A DNA stretch of 62,780 nt from Caldilineae bacterium. Lineage in GTDB: Bacteria; Chloroflexota; Anaerolineae; DUEN01. The translations under genes were made by a program, and so were the position numbers. The notes beneath the pieces are model-generated. The model was given only the letters and a program-made list of their open reading frames with translations, did not search any database and was not told the DNA's origin. Positions 40,078 through 49,098 of this stretch are shown piece after piece. The stretch lies in the NCBI GenBank assembly GCA_011176545.1, contig DUEN01000001.1, positions 1 through 62,780 on the forward strand, read 5' to 3'. Each line of letters opens with the position of its first letter. The stretch's first letter is position 1.

Positions 40078-41175
40078 TTATTCTCCCAAAGGCCTCTCCA
40101 GGATTGCGGCCGTTTCTTCGGCTGTCTCGAACATAGCGATGGCGTTTTCGAGCCGCACCTCCCAATGGAGCTCGGTCGTGGAGCCCATGAAATATCCAAC
40201 TCCACCTGTTTCGACGATGGCTTGACGACAGGCTTCTCGGACTTGCTCCGGCGTGCCTCGAGCGAGTAGTTGGCTGACATCAATGCCGCCGGCCAGGAAG
40301 AGATGCGGATACCGGCGTCGAACCTCACCCACGGTCATCCCAGCAGCGACCTCTAGCGGGTTCAGCCCATCGATGCCAGCAGCCACCAGATCCTCCAACA
40401 CCGGCCATAGATTCCCATCCGAGTGAAACAGGCAATAAGTGTCCCGATCATGCCAGGCGCTCACCAGGCGACGCAGACGGGGAACCCAATATCGACGCAA
40501 CCATTCCGGAGAGAAGATGGGAGCCGTCTTATACGCGATGTCATCATAAGTGAGAGCAATGGGGATCAACTCGGGATCGGCGATACAGGCGACGCGACGC
40601 AGCTCCGCCTGGTGTCGGGCCTCTAGCCATTCCTCCATCAAGTCCGGGTAGTCGGTCATGAAATAAACGAACCACTCAAGCCCGAGGGCCCAATACATCT
40701 CCGTGAGCCCGACGCCGCTCTCCAGGATCAACACGGTGGGATCGCCATCGGGGCTCCCCGCCGCGAAGTTCGCCAAACGATCACGTATCCACCGGTGCAT
40801 GCGCTCGGCATAGGCTCGATCAAAGACTTGGCTCTCCTCACGTTGGATCTCCTTCTTCACCCACTCGACCAGGCTGGGCATATCATGGAATGGTCTCTCG
40901 ACGATCCAATGGGTCCAACGCTCTTGTTGTACGACGATCCCATTCTCCAAGCGACGCCGTCTTGGCTCCTGGGGTCCATTGACCATCCGCGTCATATCGA
41001 GCACGCGACCAATGGCAAGCCCTTTCACCCAGGTCCCATTCTCCACCGTTAGCCTCTGTCCAGCGTAATGTTCGATGATGGCATCATTATCAAGGATGTC
41101 GTAAAGGGGCACGTGATCCGTCTCCTGAAAGCGCACGGTTCGCAGAACCCTCTCCCGTTTAGTCATTGAAGCCAT
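40078..41175 (-). CDS. uroporphyrinogen decarboxylase-family protein 2
   Basis: A 365-residue UroD-superfamily barrel protein: start MTKRERVLRTVRFQETDHVP, middle LESGVGLTEMYWALGLEWFV, LTYDDIAYKTAPIFSPEWLR, YCLFHSDGNLWPVLEDLVAA, GIDGLNPLEVAAGM and HLFLAGGIDVSQLLARGTPE. The HSDGN phrase replaces the H-x-C zinc site of MtaA-like thiol methyltransferases, and the haem-pathway N-terminal active-site pattern is not seen. Function is unknown; it is the last gene of a sugar ABC operon, like UroD-like gene 1 in the first operon. The ATG has GGGAGGAG upstream. Confidence 0.8.
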   Translation of the reverse strand: MASMTKRERVLRTVRFQETDHVPLYDILDNDAIIEHYAGQRLTVENGTWVKGLAIGRVLDMTRMVNGPQEPRRRRLENGIVVQQERWTHWIVERPFHDMPSLVEWVKKEIQREESQVFDRAYAERMHRWIRDRLANFAAGSPDGDPTVLILESGVGLTEMYWALGLEWFVYFMTDYPDLMEEWLEARHQAELRRVACIADPELIPIALTYDDIAYKTAPIFSPEWLRRYWVPRLRRLVSAWHDRDTYCLFHSDGNLWPVLEDLVAAGIDGLNPLEVAAGMTVGEVRRRYPHLFLAGGIDVSQLLARGTPEQVREACRQAIVETGGVGYFMGSTTELHWEVRLENAIAMFETAEETAAILERPLGE

Positions 41176-41211
41176 GAAGCTCCTCCCAAGGATGCACCCT
41201 GCAAAGACGTA

Positions 41212-44187
41212 TCAGCTCAACACCTCACCCAGCTTGATGCTCTGGAAGACCTTTAGCCGAGATAACGCCCAGATGACACCGCCGATGATCGCCAGTGAGA
41301 CCACGGCCAGCGCGGTAACCATATGGATGACGTCCCGCCAGGCAATGACGACTTCAAAGGGGGGGATGAGTTCCATCTCCGTATGTCCGATCTGCATAAA
41401 GGGGATGAACAGAAAGCTTGCGATCGTCCCGAGCACGGCACCTCCTAAGATGCCGAAGGCCACGAGCAAAACCTGCTCACCAGCCAAAGATAAGACCATC
41501 TGTCCCCAGGAGAAACCGATGGCTCGCATGATGCCGATCTGAACGTAGCGCTGCTGATAGATGAGGAGCGCATGGGTACTCAACGCGAGCATGCTCAGGA
41601 AGATAATGACGATGAACCCAAGCGAGAGGAACCCGAACAGGCCAACGCGCTCCGGATGGGCCTGAGCCTCGACGATCTGTTGGCGGGCGTCCTCGATCTT
41701 GAGAATGCGAAACCCGATCTCCTCTAACTGTTCGGCCAACGTGGTGGCATCTACTGTCTCCTGGACATCAAGCCAGACGTAATAAGGCACCGGCCCTCCT
41801 AAAAGGTCGAAGATGTAATCTAAATTAGCGACGAAGAATTCCCCCTCTCCCGGATAGGCGGTAGGGAAGAGATCAAGCACGCCGACGATGGTAAAGGACA
41901 TGGGCTGACTGCTACCGGCCACCAGCCCGCGCAACGGCAACGTATCCCCGATGTTCAGCCCTGTCTCGGCCAGGAACTCCCGGCGCACCAGAATCCCAGA
42001 GGGCTCCACAGCCAGCGCGTTCATCAACGCTCCCAAAGAGATTGGAGCGAAGTCCCTACGGAAGTAAGCCACACGGGGGAAGTCCACCCGATCAATCCCA
42101 TATAAGATCCCCGAAACCACTTGATCGCCGATACGAGCGTTGGCCTTGAACACACCCACCCGGGTGGCCGCCTTCACCCCTGGGGCGCGCAGATGCTCCG
42201 AGACCGGGAGGAGGGCCCATCCGGGAAACCCCTCTGGCTCCTCTAACGAGGCACTTCCCGCGGCGCTCGGCCCTTGCACCAATCCGGAGGTGGCACCTGG
42301 ACCGAGCCTCCCCGCCGCCTCCACCACGGCAACATCCGCCCCGATACGATAATACGTACGCGCGATGAGGTTCTCGTCCAGGGTGCGAGCTACCGAGGCC
42401 GTAAATGTACCCAATCCGGTAGTCAAAAGGAGCAACATAATCAAAGCGCTGTACCGCCGTCCCGCCCTAGCTAGATTGCGAATGGCTAACAGCGCAGTGA
42501 TTCCTGGCATCCAGGCGACCACGCGCTCCAGGACATACATAAAGGGAGTAGCCATGTGGAGGCATACACGCGCCCCAGCGAGGAGGAAGAGGGCCGGAGT
42601 CAACAAGAGCAGAGGGTTCTCCCATGGGTTAGCGGTCTCTCTGAATTGGAGCAGGGCGATCCGTCCCTGGCCGAGAAGAAGGTAGTAACCATAAGCGGCC
42701 AGGGCGAGGAGCAGGAGATCCCCCACGAGTTGCCGCCAGAAGGGATATCTCGGTGGTCGTCCGAGCGATTGCTTGGCTAAGATGATGGTGAAATGCGCCG
42801 CACGCCAGGAAGGTATCATCATCGCGACCAGGGCCAGCAACAGAGCGATCCCGGCGAACTGCACACTTTCCTGGGTAATGACCACGGAAAGGGGGACCGA
42901 CGCATGTCGGAAGGAGAGGAATCGATGAGTGCCACCTACCGCCAGGGCGGCCCATCGCCCTGCGGATAACCCCAGCATCAGCGCGATGAGGCCCAAAGTG
43001 AGGCCTTGCAAAAGGTAGGTCATCACTATTTGGGAACTAGTACTTCCGCGGCTCCTTAGTATGGAGATCTCAAGTCGCTGACGCTCTACCATACTATCTG
43101 CGATCAAGGCGATGAACAGCAGGATCAACCCTACGATGGGGAGGCTGAGCAGGAGGATCAACACCGACTGAGTAGACACTGAGCGTTGATATCGTCGCAG
43201 GGCCGAGATGGGAGAGAGCGTTAGGCGTGCTCCGGGTAAAAGCATGGTCACGCGCGTCTCAACTGAGGCCATGCGTTGCAGAAAGCTTTCGACATCTCCC
43301 GCGCGCACGTTTCCACCGTCTAATACCTGATACCATCCAACATCGAAGAGGGGGCGGGGAATGTCCCCCCCGAGAAGGCCGAGGTAGACTTCTCTAGAAA
43401 CCAAGAGCGTGTTATCAAAAGACTCTGGCGGTATGTACCAGAAAGGGGCATCGGGATCGCTGGCTTGCCAGATACCCGCGATCCGCACGGGCATTGTGAA
43501 AGGAGTACTTGTGTTGGCGTTACCATCGGGATCGAAGAGGATATAAACCTCACCCACCTGGATCCCCAGCTTTGTGGCGAGCTGAGGGCTGATCAGCACC
43601 TCGAGAGGATCACCTGGGGACCAGGTCACGCCAGGCGGACGGCCCTCTAGTAAGGCGAGATGAGTTTCTAAATCGGCGATGAAGCCTAAGGCGACATGTT
43701 CCAATGGCTGATCGCCCAGACGATAGTTTCCATCTCGCGTGGGGAACAGTTGAAATAGATCGCTTTTAACGTAATGCATACGGACTCGCAGGGGGAGCCC
43801 AAGCTCGGTAACGAAATCCGTCTGAAGATATCGATCGAGCGCTGCATAATTCTCCCACGGAGGTTCTTTTGATCTCCCACCTGTATACGTGTAATGAAAT
43901 AGGAAGGCAAAGGCGGGCCTACGGCTGTTCTGGATCGCTTGCAGCTTCTGGCGGAGTAGCGCTTGGTTAATGGCATCTGTATACATGGGGATGGCGGAGA
44001 TCAGGGTAACCGCAGCCAGCCATCCGGCCAACAGAGCAAACGAGAGAGCCGGTGTATGCCACAGCCGTTGGAATGCCAACCGCCATAACCCCAAAAGCCG
44101 TTGAATCGACCGCAATGGAGCGGTGAGTAAAGCCAACACAGTCCACCTGAAGGTGAACACGCTGGGGTGAGAGGGCGCACCGTACAT
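41212..44187 (-). CDS. large FtsX/MacB-type ABC permease
   Basis: A 991-residue membrane protein with a LolC/MacB/FtsX layout: an N-terminal helix and extracellular domain (PMYTDAINQALLRQKLQAI...), a first permease block (LILLLSLPIVGLILLFIALI, then RLEISILRSRGSTSSQIV), a second extracellular domain, and a final block (GFIVIIFLSMLALSTHALLI, then YVQIGIMRAIGFSWGQM). Type VII ABC systems use it for mechanotransmission, lipoprotein or lipid handling, or peptide export, with a separate ATPase. No ATPase is encoded here. It starts 4 nt after the MalG-type gene; its ribosome binding site is weak, so translational coupling is likely. Its role beside a sugar importer is unclear. Confidence 0.85.
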   Translation of the reverse strand: MYGAPSHPSVFTFRWTVLALLTAPLRSIQRLLGLWRLAFQRLWHTPALSFALLAGWLAAVTLISAIPMYTDAINQALLRQKLQAIQNSRRPAFAFLFHYTYTGGRSKEPPWENYAALDRYLQTDFVTELGLPLRVRMHYVKSDLFQLFPTRDGNYRLGDQPLEHVALGFIADLETHLALLEGRPPGVTWSPGDPLEVLISPQLATKLGIQVGEVYILFDPDGNANTSTPFTMPVRIAGIWQASDPDAPFWYIPPESFDNTLLVSREVYLGLLGGDIPRPLFDVGWYQVLDGGNVRAGDVESFLQRMASVETRVTMLLPGARLTLSPISALRRYQRSVSTQSVLILLLSLPIVGLILLFIALIADSMVERQRLEISILRSRGSTSSQIVMTYLLQGLTLGLIALMLGLSAGRWAALAVGGTHRFLSFRHASVPLSVVITQESVQFAGIALLLALVAMMIPSWRAAHFTIILAKQSLGRPPRYPFWRQLVGDLLLLALAAYGYYLLLGQGRIALLQFRETANPWENPLLLLTPALFLLAGARVCLHMATPFMYVLERVVAWMPGITALLAIRNLARAGRRYSALIMLLLLTTGLGTFTASVARTLDENLIARTYYRIGADVAVVEAAGRLGPGATSGLVQGPSAAGSASLEEPEGFPGWALLPVSEHLRAPGVKAATRVGVFKANARIGDQVVSGILYGIDRVDFPRVAYFRRDFAPISLGALMNALAVEPSGILVRREFLAETGLNIGDTLPLRGLVAGSSQPMSFTIVGVLDLFPTAYPGEGEFFVANLDYIFDLLGGPVPYYVWLDVQETVDATTLAEQLEEIGFRILKIEDARQQIVEAQAHPERVGLFGFLSLGFIVIIFLSMLALSTHALLIYQQRYVQIGIMRAIGFSWGQMVLSLAGEQVLLVAFGILGGAVLGTIASFLFIPFMQIGHTEMELIPPFEVVIAWRDVIHMVTALAVVSLAIIGGVIWALSRLKVFQSIKLGEVLS

Positions 44188-44191
44188 GAGG

Positions 44192-45022
44192 TCAAGCTTT
44201 GATCGCCCCTGATGTCAGGCCAGCGATGAAATAGCGCATGGTGAACAAGAAGAGGACGACTAGCGGGATGGAGGCGATCACGAAGCCAGCGAACATTGGC
44301 CCCCAGCTCTCTAACCCTCCATAATGGCTGCTGAAGCTGACGATCCCTACTGAGATCGTCCAGCGACGCCCATCCGGAATAGTGACCAAGGGCCAAACGT
44401 AGTCGTTCCATGTGCCAAGGATGTTCATGATAGCAATGGTCACCAGGATAGGCTTGGACAGGGGGATGACGATCTTGGCGAAGATTTGCAGTGTGGAGGC
44501 CCCATCCAGGCGAGCGGACTCGAAGAGCTCCTCTGGCAATGAAGCGATAAAACTACGCAGGATGAAAATGGCGAAGATCTGCCCCCCGGAGATATACGGG
44601 AGGATCAGAGCCCAATATGTGTTCAACAAACCAAAGCTCTTGATCAGAAGAAAGGCGGGCACCAGCGTGAGGACGCCCGGGATCATCAACAGAGAGAGGA
44701 TGGCGAAAAACAGGAACTCTCGCCCGGGGAAGTTGAACCGAGCGAACACGAATGCAGAGATGCTCGAGATAGCCACGACGCCCACCACGGAGACGCCGGA
44801 TACCAGAGCGCTATTGGCCAGGTAAATGCTAATCCGCCCCCATGCATCCCGATAATTGGCCACCGTAGGCGGCCAGGCGATCCCCCAGAAGTTATGGATA
44901 AATTGGGGAGACGTCTTGAACGAAGTGATCACCATGAAGACAAAGGGATAAAACGTGAGGATAGCGAGCACGCCCAGGATGATATGTATGGGTAGGTCGT
45001 GTCGAAGGGTTCGGCTGATCAT
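44192..45022 (-). CDS. carbohydrate ABC transporter permease, MalG type (second system)
   Basis: A 276-residue inner-membrane protein with six helices: LGVLAILTFYPFVFMVITSF, the MalG-type VITSFKTSPQF segment and the EAA loop ESARLDGASTLQIFAKIVIP. It works with the MalF-type partner encoded 9 nt upstream and the lipoprotein at 46119-47654 in a CUT1-type importer. No ATPase gene is adjacent. Its start follows the MalF stop closely, fitting one transcript. Confidence 0.93.
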   Translation of the reverse strand: MISRTLRHDLPIHIILGVLAILTFYPFVFMVITSFKTSPQFIHNFWGIAWPPTVANYRDAWGRISIYLANSALVSGVSVVGVVAISSISAFVFARFNFPGREFLFFAILSLLMIPGVLTLVPAFLLIKSFGLLNTYWALILPYISGGQIFAIFILRSFIASLPEELFESARLDGASTLQIFAKIVIPLSKPILVTIAIMNILGTWNDYVWPLVTIPDGRRWTISVGIVSFSSHYGGLESWGPMFAGFVIASIPLVVLFLFTMRYFIAGLTSGAIKA

Positions 45023-45031
45023 GTCGTACTC

Positions 45032-45988
45032 CTATACACCAGTGAACTCCACGCTGGACTTCAGATATCGGGTGTTCAAATACGTCAGGATCAAGGTGAT
45101 GATGAACAACATCGTACCGATGGCACATGCATATCCCATCTTGTTGTAATACATGGCATTCCGATAGAGGTACAAGCCGGGTACCATCGTGGACGTACCT
45201 GGGCCTCCATTGGTCATGACCATGATGGTGGCGAAGCCTTGGAATGAACCGATCACCGTCAAGATGACGATGAGCTTGATCTGAGACATCACCAGGGGCA
45301 ACTCGACATACCAAAAGCGCTTCCACGTTGAGGCCCCGTCAATGGCTGCCGCATCCAGCAGCTCCATGGGAATCCCTTGAAAGCCAGCCAGATAGATCAG
45401 CGTCGATATACCCGCCACCCATGGGAAACCAATGAACATGATCGCGTAGAGCGCCAGATCGAAGTCGCCCAGCCATGGCCGCGCCAACGAGCCTAACCCT
45501 ATCGCGCGAAGCACTTGATTGAGGAGCCCGATGTTAGGGTTATAAATGAAGCGCCAGATCATCAAGACGACCATCGTGGGCACAACCATGGGAACGACAA
45601 ATAGGACACGATAGAAGTATGCCAGCCGCAGGTCACGCAGATGGAAGATTAGGGCACCAGCCATGAGAGGAAAAGTGAGGTTGATGGCGAGCGCCACCAA
45701 TGTGAGCTTAACCATGTTGGCTAGAGAGAGCCAAATCGTGGGATCCTGAGCCATGAGGATAAAATTATTAAAACCGGTGAATTTCTTAAAGTTCGCGCCA
45801 TTCCAGATAAAAAAGCTATGATAAAGGGCGGAAAAGGCGGGATAGTAATTAAAAAGGATGATCAAGGTAAACGTGGGCAATAACAGCAAGTAACACTCCT
45901 TGCGCCGCGCCATTTGACGCAAAGTCAGAACAAGCTTAGAGGGGGGCGCGGCGGTGGCTCCCGCTCGTCGGACCGTTATCTGCGTCAT
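45032..45988 (-). CDS. carbohydrate ABC transporter permease, MalF type (second system)
   Basis: A 318-residue permease: helices from CYLLLLPTFTLIILFNYYPA onward and an EAA loop DAAAIDGASTWKRFWYVELP. GSFQGFATIMVMTNGGPGTS is the conserved C-terminal phrase of MalF-like proteins. It is upstream of the MalG-type gene. The ATG follows GGGAGAGAGACG. A stem-loop at 46019-46049 separates it from the binding-protein gene. Confidence 0.93.
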   Translation of the reverse strand: MTQITVRRAGATAAPPSKLVLTLRQMARRKECYLLLLPTFTLIILFNYYPAFSALYHSFFIWNGANFKKFTGFNNFILMAQDPTIWLSLANMVKLTLVALAINLTFPLMAGALIFHLRDLRLAYFYRVLFVVPMVVPTMVVLMIWRFIYNPNIGLLNQVLRAIGLGSLARPWLGDFDLALYAIMFIGFPWVAGISTLIYLAGFQGIPMELLDAAAIDGASTWKRFWYVELPLVMSQIKLIVILTVIGSFQGFATIMVMTNGGPGTSTMVPGLYLYRNAMYYNKMGYACAIGTMLFIITLILTYLNTRYLKSSVEFTGV

Positions 45989-46018
45989 CGTCTCTCTCCC
46001 AAGGATGTCTTTCGATAG

Positions 46019-46049
46019 GGGGCGCAGCCTAGTCGATAGGCTGCGCCCC
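46019..46049 (-). promoter_or_regulatory. intercistronic stem-loop of the second ABC operon
   Basis: GGGGCGCAGCCTA (46019-46031) pairs with TAGGCTGCGCCCC (46037-46049) across 5 nt, between the binding-protein and permease genes, as in the first ABC operon. Confidence 0.75.
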
Positions 46050-46118
46050 GACGATGAATCTATCTGCTGTGGAAGGCACGAGAGGGTCGATCCCCTCCCG
46101 TTTCTTCAATCGCGCTGA

Positions 46119-47654
46119 TCAGCTCCCTTCCGCCCAATCCGGATGCTCCGCCAGCAGTTGATCCGCGGCCCGCTCCATCTCCTGCTGCACTCGGTCCGTC
46201 ATCTCCTCCATAGAGATCTGGTCCGCCAGGAACTGCTGCAGCAGGTTCCACAACGTATCCACGAACTCACGGGTCAACATGCTGTCGAACGGCTCGATCC
46301 GCTCTGTGCCGTACTTGACCATCATCTCCGTGTACACGGAGAGGGTCGGATCAGCACCAGTGGTGTCCACTGTGCCGGGGGCGAAGCCGCCGTGATCGTT
46401 CAACAGGGCGATCAGGTTCTTGGGAGCTGTGATGAACCGCATCCAATCGATGGTCTCATCCAGCACGCCCCGCTCCTCCGCCACGCTGGCGATGGCATAC
46501 TGGAAGACGCCGCCCACTCCCGCCATGGCCGGGAAGTCCACGCCACCGAACTCCGAGGTCTCCTTAGTGATCTTGGGGATCTTGGGGAAGATACCCCATT
46601 CGAACTCGATGAGCGGATCGTTGCGCACTGGCTTGTTCATCCAGCTCCCCATCCAGGCCACGGCCGCCTCTCCGGTAGCCCAGAGCCGATAGACATCATC
46701 CGTCGGCACAGCCCAGAAGCCTTCTGGCCAGAACTGAGACCAGTCCTTGATGATGCGGAGCATCTCCTTCCACTCTGGGTCCTTGGCCCCATAGCGGCCG
46801 GCCTTGATGGCGCGTACCATGACGGGCGGCGGCAAGTTCTCTCCAGGCTTCCATGTCCGCGAGACGGTCTTGTTCGCCCCTTCCTCGCCCCATTTAATAT
46901 ACCCCATTTTGTGATCATAGACCACATCCTGAACCTCGCGTGTGGTCCAGCTCCCCCACAACTGGACGCCACCCGCCAGATCCATGCTGATGGACATGGG
47001 AATGTGCCCCGCATCCTTCAGCGCCTGTTGGACTTCCTCATACTCCGCCCAGGTCTCGGGCACGTCAACACCGACCTCCTCGAACATGGTCTTGTTGTAG
47101 AAGAAGCCCGTGCCCACGATATCCCCGGTGATCATGTAGATGTGCCCATCAGGCGCCGTACCGCTGGCGATGACCGGCGGCTGGAAGATGTCGATCCAAC
47201 GCTTATTGCCTTCGACATAGGGGTTTGGCTGCTCCAGATAGGGGTCCAGGTTGACGAACCATCCCTTCTGATAGTCGCGAGCGATGTAGCCACGCTGATA
47301 CCAGACGATCTCCGGCGCGGTGCCGCCAGACATCTGAGTAACGAGCCATTCCTCATATCCGGTGGGGATCTCAGGGACGAACTCGATGTCTACGTCGGGA
47401 TGAGCCTCCTCGTAGGCCTTCTCCATGTCCCACATCTTCTGAGGAGGATCCCATCGATCCGTCTCCAGGCGTTCACGGGGCGTCAGAGCCTGGGCATACA
47501 TCCGGACCTTCTTCTTTTCCTTCACCTCCTTCGGAGCCTCCGCGCCTTCCTGAGGCGCTGGCGCGACGGGTGCACACGCGGCCAAGAAGACACCGGCCGT
47601 GCCCACACCCGCCAGCTTCAGAAACGCTCTGCGGGACAACCGTTCAGCCTTCAT
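46119..47654 (-). CDS. sugar-binding lipoprotein of the second ABC importer
   Basis: A 511-residue solute-binding protein with a twin-arginine-like start (LSRRAFLKLAG), lipobox GVFLAACAP, and a charged linker. The mature part contains HPDVDIEFVPEIPTGYEEWL, QMSGGTAPEIVWYQRG, FFYNKTMFEEVGVDVPETWA and SMDLAGGVQLWGSW, typical of family 1 sugar-binding proteins. It is larger than the first system's protein and only distantly similar, so a different ligand is likely. The ATG has AAAGGAGG upstream. First gene of the second ABC operon. Confidence 0.92.
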   Translation of the reverse strand: MKAERLSRRAFLKLAGVGTAGVFLAACAPVAPAPQEGAEAPKEVKEKKKVRMYAQALTPRERLETDRWDPPQKMWDMEKAYEEAHPDVDIEFVPEIPTGYEEWLVTQMSGGTAPEIVWYQRGYIARDYQKGWFVNLDPYLEQPNPYVEGNKRWIDIFQPPVIASGTAPDGHIYMITGDIVGTGFFYNKTMFEEVGVDVPETWAEYEEVQQALKDAGHIPMSISMDLAGGVQLWGSWTTREVQDVVYDHKMGYIKWGEEGANKTVSRTWKPGENLPPPVMVRAIKAGRYGAKDPEWKEMLRIIKDWSQFWPEGFWAVPTDDVYRLWATGEAAVAWMGSWMNKPVRNDPLIEFEWGIFPKIPKITKETSEFGGVDFPAMAGVGGVFQYAIASVAEERGVLDETIDWMRFITAPKNLIALLNDHGGFAPGTVDTTGADPTLSVYTEMMVKYGTERIEPFDSMLTREFVDTLWNLLQQFLADQISMEEMTDRVQQEMERAADQLLAEHPDWAEGS

Positions 47655-47740
47655 CTTCGCCCTCCTTTTAACTGATCTTCCCAGGGGGATCCAAAAGAGT
47701 GGACAAGCGACCTCCGCGCCATTCGCTCATAGAAGGGGAC

Positions 47741-47769
47741 TTGCAAGCGCTCTTATGCTTCTGTATACT
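47741..47769 (+). promoter_or_regulatory. promoter of the response-regulator-like gene
   Basis: TTGCAA (47741-47746), a 17-bp spacer and TATACT (47764-47769). The -35 overlaps TTGCAAGCGCTCTTAT, which resembles half of a LacI-family operator. The leader (about 110 nt) has three GGCC steps (47863-47882). Confidence 0.6.
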
Positions 47770-47886
47770 GATATCGAACCACCGAGACGAATAACCCTTA
47801 CATTCCCAATATACCATGAGAATCAGTAAGCATGAAGCGATTCTGCCCGATATAGGCCAGAAACAGGCCAAAAAGAGGCCGTAGTC

Positions 47887-49098
47887 ATGGATAGAAAGCG
47901 GTTTGTCGCCCTCTTGCGAACAGCTCTGATGCAGCTCGATGATCTACAAAACCTTCGTCGTAGCCCTCTCCTTCCCCTTCTCGCCGGGGATGATGCCTCT
48001 AATCCTATCGCTCTACAGCAAATCCTCTTAGAAGAGATTGAGTCTTTGAAGTATGCCTCGGGCGTGCGCTCCGCCCGCATCTATGAGATCCTCTACTACC
48101 GATATGTGGAGCAACTCAGCCAGAAAGAGGTGGCTTATCAGCTTGGGATCAGTGTGCGCCAGCTCCGCCGAGAGCAGGCGAACGCGATCGAATACCTGGC
48201 TGATCGGCTCTGGAGCCGGTATAACCTCGCCGAGAGCCCGGGAGCTCAGCAAGAGACGCCTTCTCCTCCCATCGACGAACGAGAGAGCCTGGACAGGGAG
48301 ATCGCCTGGCTGAGGGATGGATTCCGCGCGGAGGTCAGCCACCCTGCGGCCGAGTTAAGCGAAGCCCTGCGGGATGCGGCCGTCTTAGCGGAACGTTATC
48401 GCGTGAAACTGCAACAAGAGATCCCTCCCAACCTTCCCAAAGCCGCCGTCCCTCCCTTGGCTCTACGACAGGCGTTTCTCACTGTCCTGACGGCAGTGAT
48501 CCCCCCCTCAGCGGACCAATCCCTTAAAATCATGGCCTCTGAAGCTGAGACATCCTTGTTCCTATCCCTCCGGCAAACGGGTGAGGACACCCAAGAGCGG
48601 GTCGCGACGGGTTGTGACCTCACCTCTCTAGACATCGCATCAAAACTGCTCTCCCCGTTCGGGGGACAAGTTGCGATGGTCAGCCCTCACCCCTTGCATG
48701 TAGAGATCACCATCCCTATCGTGGGAAGCATCCCCATTCTCCTCGTCGATGATAACCCGGATGCAAGACGGCTCCTAGAGCGCTATGCGGCTAGCTCTCG
48801 TTTCCGTCTCATCACCACGGGGGAGTGGAGCCAAATCATTCCCCTGGCTCGGAGGTTCCGCGTTCACGCGATCGTGTTGGACGTGATGATGCCCGAGGCG
48901 GATGGATGGGACATCCTGGCCCAGTTACATCATCATCCGGACACCCAAGATATCCCCATCGTCATCTGCACCATCTTGCCGCAGAGAGAGTTAGCGGATC
49001 TTCTTGGGGCGACCGCCTTCGTACAAAAGCCCGTTACCCAACAAGCATTCCTGAAGGCTCTGGAAGAGGTGACGAGTGAACGGAGAGGGCCTGACTGA
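47887..49098 (+). CDS. response-regulator-like protein: HTH, ATPase-like middle, receiver
   Basis: A 403-residue protein with unusual order. Residues about 55-105 are a sigma-region-4-like HTH (LYYRYVEQLSQKEVAYQLGI, then VRQLRREQANAI). The middle (about 165-275) looks like a worn histidine-kinase ATPase domain (PPLALRQAFLTVLTAVIPPS, then DIASKLLSPFGGQVAMVS) without clear G boxes. The C-terminus (about 283-400) is a receiver with ILLVDDNPDARRLLE, phospho-acceptor D332 in VLDVMMPEADGWDIL and a Lys in FVQKPV. It probably takes phosphate from the hybrid kinase encoded opposite. Its 3' end overlaps the kinase gene by 65 bp. Targets unknown. Confidence 0.8.
   Translation: MDRKRFVALLRTALMQLDDLQNLRRSPLLPLLAGDDASNPIALQQILLEEIESLKYASGVRSARIYEILYYRYVEQLSQKEVAYQLGISVRQLRREQANAIEYLADRLWSRYNLAESPGAQQETPSPPIDERESLDREIAWLRDGFRAEVSHPAAELSEALRDAAVLAERYRVKLQQEIPPNLPKAAVPPLALRQAFLTVLTAVIPPSADQSLKIMASEAETSLFLSLRQTGEDTQERVATGCDLTSLDIASKLLSPFGGQVAMVSPHPLHVEITIPIVGSIPILLVDDNPDARRLLERYAASSRFRLITTGEWSQIIPLARRFRVHAIVLDVMMPEADGWDILAQLHHHPDTQDIPIVICTILPQRELADLLGATAFVQKPVTQQAFLKALEEVTSERRGPD

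Noticed and set aside
46143-47675. 510-codon open frame opposite the second sugar-binding protein
   Set aside because: Leu/His/Arg-rich antisense frame of a clear solute-binding protein; no family motif and typical GC-driven open antisense frame.
47740-47757. LacI-family operator at TTGCAAGCGCTCTTAT
   Set aside because: Only one half-site fits and no LacI-type gene is in the window; kept only as a note in the promoter entry.
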